DNA from: an uncultured Ruminococcus sp.
GTDB lineage: Bacteria; Bacillota; Clostridia; Oscillospirales; CAG-272
Length of the DNA stretch: 8,117 bases
Direction: 5' to 3'
Assembly (NCBI GenBank): GCA_902766115.1
Contig: CACXCL010000079.1
Coordinates: 1 to 8,117 of the forward strand
A program made the translations under genes and the position numbers. Under the pieces are notes generated by a model that made no database searches, had not been told where the DNA came from, and saw nothing but the letters and a program-made list of their open reading frames with translations. Positions 5,739-8,117 of the stretch are shown one piece after another. Numbering within the stretch: the stretch's first letter is position 1; the number at the start of each line of letters is the position of its first letter.

Positions 5739-8117
5739 ATGAAAAAGACGAGAATCATTTCCCTTTTGCTCGCCCTGGCGCTGCTGCTGCCGTGCGCCGT
5801 GTCCGGCGCCGAGGGCGGAATGCCGTTCAAAGACGTAAAAGAGGGCAAATGGTACTGCAAGAGCGTGAAATACGTCTACGAGCGCGATCTGATGCAGGGC
5901 GTGGCGAAGGACAGGTTCGACCCGAACGGAAGCCTCACCCGAGCCATGTTCGTGACGATCCTCTGCCGTATCCACGGAGAAGAAAAAAAGAACACGAACG
6001 ACTTTTCCGACGTGAAGCCCGGCAAATGGTACTCCGGATACGTGGGGTGGGCGGCGTCCACCGGCGTTGTCAACGGCTACAGTGACGGCACCTTCAAGCC
6101 TGACGCGAACATCACGCGTCAGGAGATCGCCACCGCCATGGTGAGATACATCGATTATTCCGGCAAAAACCTGCCCCGCAGGGCGACGGCTCCGTCCGTC
6201 TTCGCCGATTCGTCAAAGGTGGCGAAGTGGGCGAAGGACTACGTGGAGGCCCTCCGCCGGGCGGGAGTCGTAAACGGCGACGACAAAGGCAACTTCAACC
6301 CCAAGTCAAACGTTACGAGGGCCGAGGTCGCCCAGATGATAAAGAATCTGCTCGAGACGGAAGAGCTGGCGTGGCAGGGATACCTGCCCGATCCGGAAAA
6401 AGACGGGTGGGCGGTCTACGGCGCGAAGTATCTCTGGTCCCACGGTCCCGCGCTTCAGGAAAAGCTCAGATCCTCTCTTGAAGAGGGCGAAGGATATCCC
6501 GCCGTCCGCGTTTACGACGACGGCGGCGACTACGGCTACGATCTGCACGGTCCCGGGACTCCCTGGAGAAGCTACGAGCCCTCCCGGTCATGGGGATTCA
6601 GCGCCTCGGCGCTTCTGGCCGATCTGTCCGCGACCCCGGTGGTGAAGATATGCTATTCCCTCGACGGCACGGACCTGCCGGAGGCGTATATCTCCAACAG
6701 GACCACAGGCGAGTGGTCGTACACCTCCGCTCCGCTGGTCTTCGAAAAAGGCGAGGACGACGCGGGCTACGCCACCGCCACCTGCGACGTGACCGAAGCG
6801 GTGAGCGCGCTCAGCGACGTCTCCTACGGCACGGACTCCGGCGCTAACGTTCACGTGATGTTCCGCCCGTTCGCTGAGGGCGTGCCGCTTGACCTGTCGT
6901 TCCGCGTCCGCTATATCGGTCTGTTCCCGAGCCGGGAGGAGGCGGATTCCTTCACATCGGACGGACTTGAGGATTATCTCATGAACTACTCCCTATACAG
7001 CGACGTGAAGATCAGGGAAGCGGACTCCGCAACGGTCGATGAATATCTCGCGAAGGCCCGCGACAGGATCGCCGAGATCAAGAACGCCCCCTCCGCCGTG
7101 ACTCCCGCCGATATCAAGGCGCAGGGAGGGGTGTGCTACTACGTGTCGTCCCTGAACGGCGACGACTCAAACGACGGTCTCACCCCCGAGACGGCGTGGG
7201 CGACCCCGGCGGCGATGTTCAACTACAGAGCCGGTCCCGACCTTTATTTGCCGAAGCTTAAGAAGGGCGACGGCGTCTTCTTCGAAAGGGGGAGCGAATT
7301 TTACCCCTGCAGATACTACAACGACACCATAAGTACCATCCAGGGCATCGAGGGCGTCACCTACGGCGCCTACGGCGACAGCAAGAAACCGAAGCCCGCG
7401 TTCTACGGCAGCTTCGACTTCGGCGGCGGAACGGGCAACTGGAAATCCACCGAATGGGAAAACATCTACGAGATCGACCTGCGGGACTGCCTGCCCGTTT
7501 CGACCTTCGACTACCTGCCGGAGGAGATGCGAGAGGCGAAAAGAGACCACTTCATCAGCGAGGCCGGCGACATCGGCAACATCATCTTCAACGGCGGCCA
7601 GTACAAGGGCGTGCGGGTGTTCCCGAACCTGCCGGAGGACTCCGAGGTGCGCGAATATCCTTATGAAAACTGGAGCGCCGACCGTATCGCCGACCCCTTC
7701 GGCGAGGGGAAGACCACCAAAATGATGTACCAGCAGGGCAACTGCGCCGAGTACTTCATCTCCGGCGGGACCTCCTGCCTTGATCCCGGCGACGCTCTCC
7801 GGAACAACCTTGAATTCATGCACGACTGGTCCCGGGGAAAGGTCTATCTCAGGTGCGACTGGGGCGACCCGAAGGAGGTGTTCGACAGGATCGACCTGTG
7901 CCGGGGATGCACCATTTTCTTCGCCAGCAAGGTAAAGAGGATCGACAATCTCAGCTTCCTGTACTCCGGATACATCGCCGTCGACCTGGGGGAGGGCGGC
8001 ATGGACGTGACCAACTGCGAGGCCGGTTATGCCGGCGGGTCCCACTCGTCCGTGGGGACCGGCATCGGCGGCTACGGCCGGTGCGAATATATGCGGGTAG
8101 ACAACTGCTACATCCAC
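5739..8117 (+). CDS. Exported SLH-domain protein with right-handed beta-helix, C-terminus cut by window edge
   Basis: The frame is open from the ATG at 5739 to the window end: 793 codons with no stop. AGAGAGG at 5725-5731, 7 bases upstream, supports the start. A type I signal peptide (MKKTRIISLL, hydrophobic to about residue 18) should be cleaved near residue 24. Three SLH domains follow (about 29-80, 88-141, 153-206); SLH domains bind secondary wall polysaccharide, so the protein should be displayed on the cell surface. Residues 207-460 form an unassigned beta-rich module containing RYIGLFPSREEADSF (391-405), a pattern reminiscent of carbohydrate-binding modules in clostridial surface proteins. 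From residue 466, YYVSSLNGDDSNDGLTPE is the usual entry to pectin-lyase-like parallel beta-helices, continuing with FFERGSEF and VTYGAYGD (540-547) and strand-turn repeats to the end. It is probably a polysaccharide lyase, glycosidase or adhesin; enzymatic activity cannot be assigned because the missing part may hold the active site. The mature part has 15 cysteines, unusual for a Firmicutes exported protein. It diverges from mnmE. Confidence 0.5.
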   Translation, partial: MKKTRIISLLLALALLLPCAVSGAEGGMPFKDVKEGKWYCKSVKYVYERDLMQGVAKDRFDPNGSLTRAMFVTILCRIHGEEKKNTNDFSDVKPGKWYSGYVGWAASTGVVNGYSDGTFKPDANITRQEIATAMVRYIDYSGKNLPRRATAPSVFADSSKVAKWAKDYVEALRRAGVVNGDDKGNFNPKSNVTRAEVAQMIKNLLETEELAWQGYLPDPEKDGWAVYGAKYLWSHGPALQEKLRSSLEEGEGYPAVRVYDDGGDYGYDLHGPGTPWRSYEPSRSWGFSASALLADLSATPVVKICYSLDGTDLPEAYISNRTTGEWSYTSAPLVFEKGEDDAGYATATCDVTEAVSALSDVSYGTDSGANVHVMFRPFAEGVPLDLSFRVRYIGLFPSREEADSFTSDGLEDYLMNYSLYSDVKIREADSATVDEYLAKARDRIAEIKNAPSAVTPADIKAQGGVCYYVSSLNGDDSNDGLTPETAWATPAAMFNYRAGPDLYLPKLKKGDGVFFERGSEFYPCRYYNDTISTIQGIEGVTYGAYGDSKKPKPAFYGSFDFGGGTGNWKSTEWENIYEIDLRDCLPVSTFDYLPEEMREAKRDHFISEAGDIGNIIFNGGQYKGVRVFPNLPEDSEVREYPYENWSADRIADPFGEGKTTKMMYQQGNCAEYFISGGTSCLDPGDALRNNLEFMHDWSRGKVYLRCDWGDPKEVFDRIDLCRGCTIFFASKVKRIDNLSFLYSGYIAVDLGEGGMDVTNCEAGYAGGSHSSVGTGIGGYGRCEYMRVDNCYIH
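5823..6356 (+). repeat. Three tandem S-layer homology domains
   Basis: Three diverged protein repeats of about 50-55 residues. Each opens with an F-x-D motif (FKDV, FSDV, FADS), has an aromatic/helix segment (KWYCKSV, KWYSGYV, KWAKDYV), a turn of the FDPNG/FKPDA/FNPKS type, and ends in the Thr-Arg motif (SLTRAM, ITRQE, VTRAE). The first repeat has Met instead of the usual Glu after TRA, common in first SLH repeats. At DNA level only short identities remain, for example ggcaaatggtact at 5844-5856 and 6021-6033, so the duplication is old. Three copies form the usual three-pronged wall-binding unit. Confidence 0.5.

Noticed and set aside
5790..5812. Lipoprotein signal at Cys19 of the SLH protein
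   Set aside because: The residues before the cysteine are LLP. Proline at -1 does not fit the lipobox, which needs Gly, Ala or Ser there. SLH domains already provide surface anchoring.
7167..8117. Minus-strand open frame of 316 codons
   Set aside because: It is antisense of the beta-helix region, open for compositional reasons. The plus strand continues the SLH protein without interruption and with a clear beta-helix signature.

Overview
The window looks like chromosomal DNA from a GC-rich member of the Firmicutes, most likely an uncultured Clostridia-type anaerobe. The evidence is a protein with three S-layer homology (SLH) domains, a MetA of the acetyl-CoA-type seen in Firmicutes, Gram-positive-style ribosome-binding sites, and a perfect consensus housekeeping promoter. 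The taxon is inferred from gene content, not from any marker search. I see no rRNA, tRNA, CRISPR array, insertion sequence or phage gene.

Layout. A divergent intergenic region (5403-5738) separates two transcription units. Leftward (minus strand) runs mnmE (tRNA-modifying GTPase, 5402-4008), then metA (homoserine O-acyltransferase, 3989-3051), then a large glycoside hydrolase of the GH106-like type (3003 to beyond base 1). The gaps are 18 and 47 bases with no convincing terminator, so the three genes are probably co-transcribed. Rightward (plus strand) runs one large exported gene (5739 to beyond base 8117). It encodes a signal peptide, three SLH domains, a beta-rich middle module and the start of a right-handed parallel beta-helix of the kind found in polysaccharide lyases and related enzymes. 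Both large genes are cut by the window edges.

Control region. The plus-strand gene has TTGACA, a 17-base spacer and TATAAT (5641-5669). The predicted RNA 5' end falls at the foot of a long imperfect hairpin (5674-5711). A 5-bp inverted repeat (5627-5642) overlaps the -35 box. A second inverted repeat with a T-rich tail on the minus strand (5582-5618) looks like an intrinsic terminator pointing towards mnmE. A weaker extended -10 element (5468-5476) is the best candidate promoter for the leftward unit.

How the genes fit together. mnmE and metA are housekeeping genes (wobble-uridine modification; first committed step of methionine synthesis). The hydrolase lacks a signal peptide and should be cytosolic; the SLH/beta-helix protein should sit on the cell wall. 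Both plausibly act on complex, perhaps rhamnose-containing, glycans, but the link rests on proximity alone. The most interesting material is the modular, cysteine-rich surface protein and its control region. I found nothing I could honestly call a new defence or mobile system.
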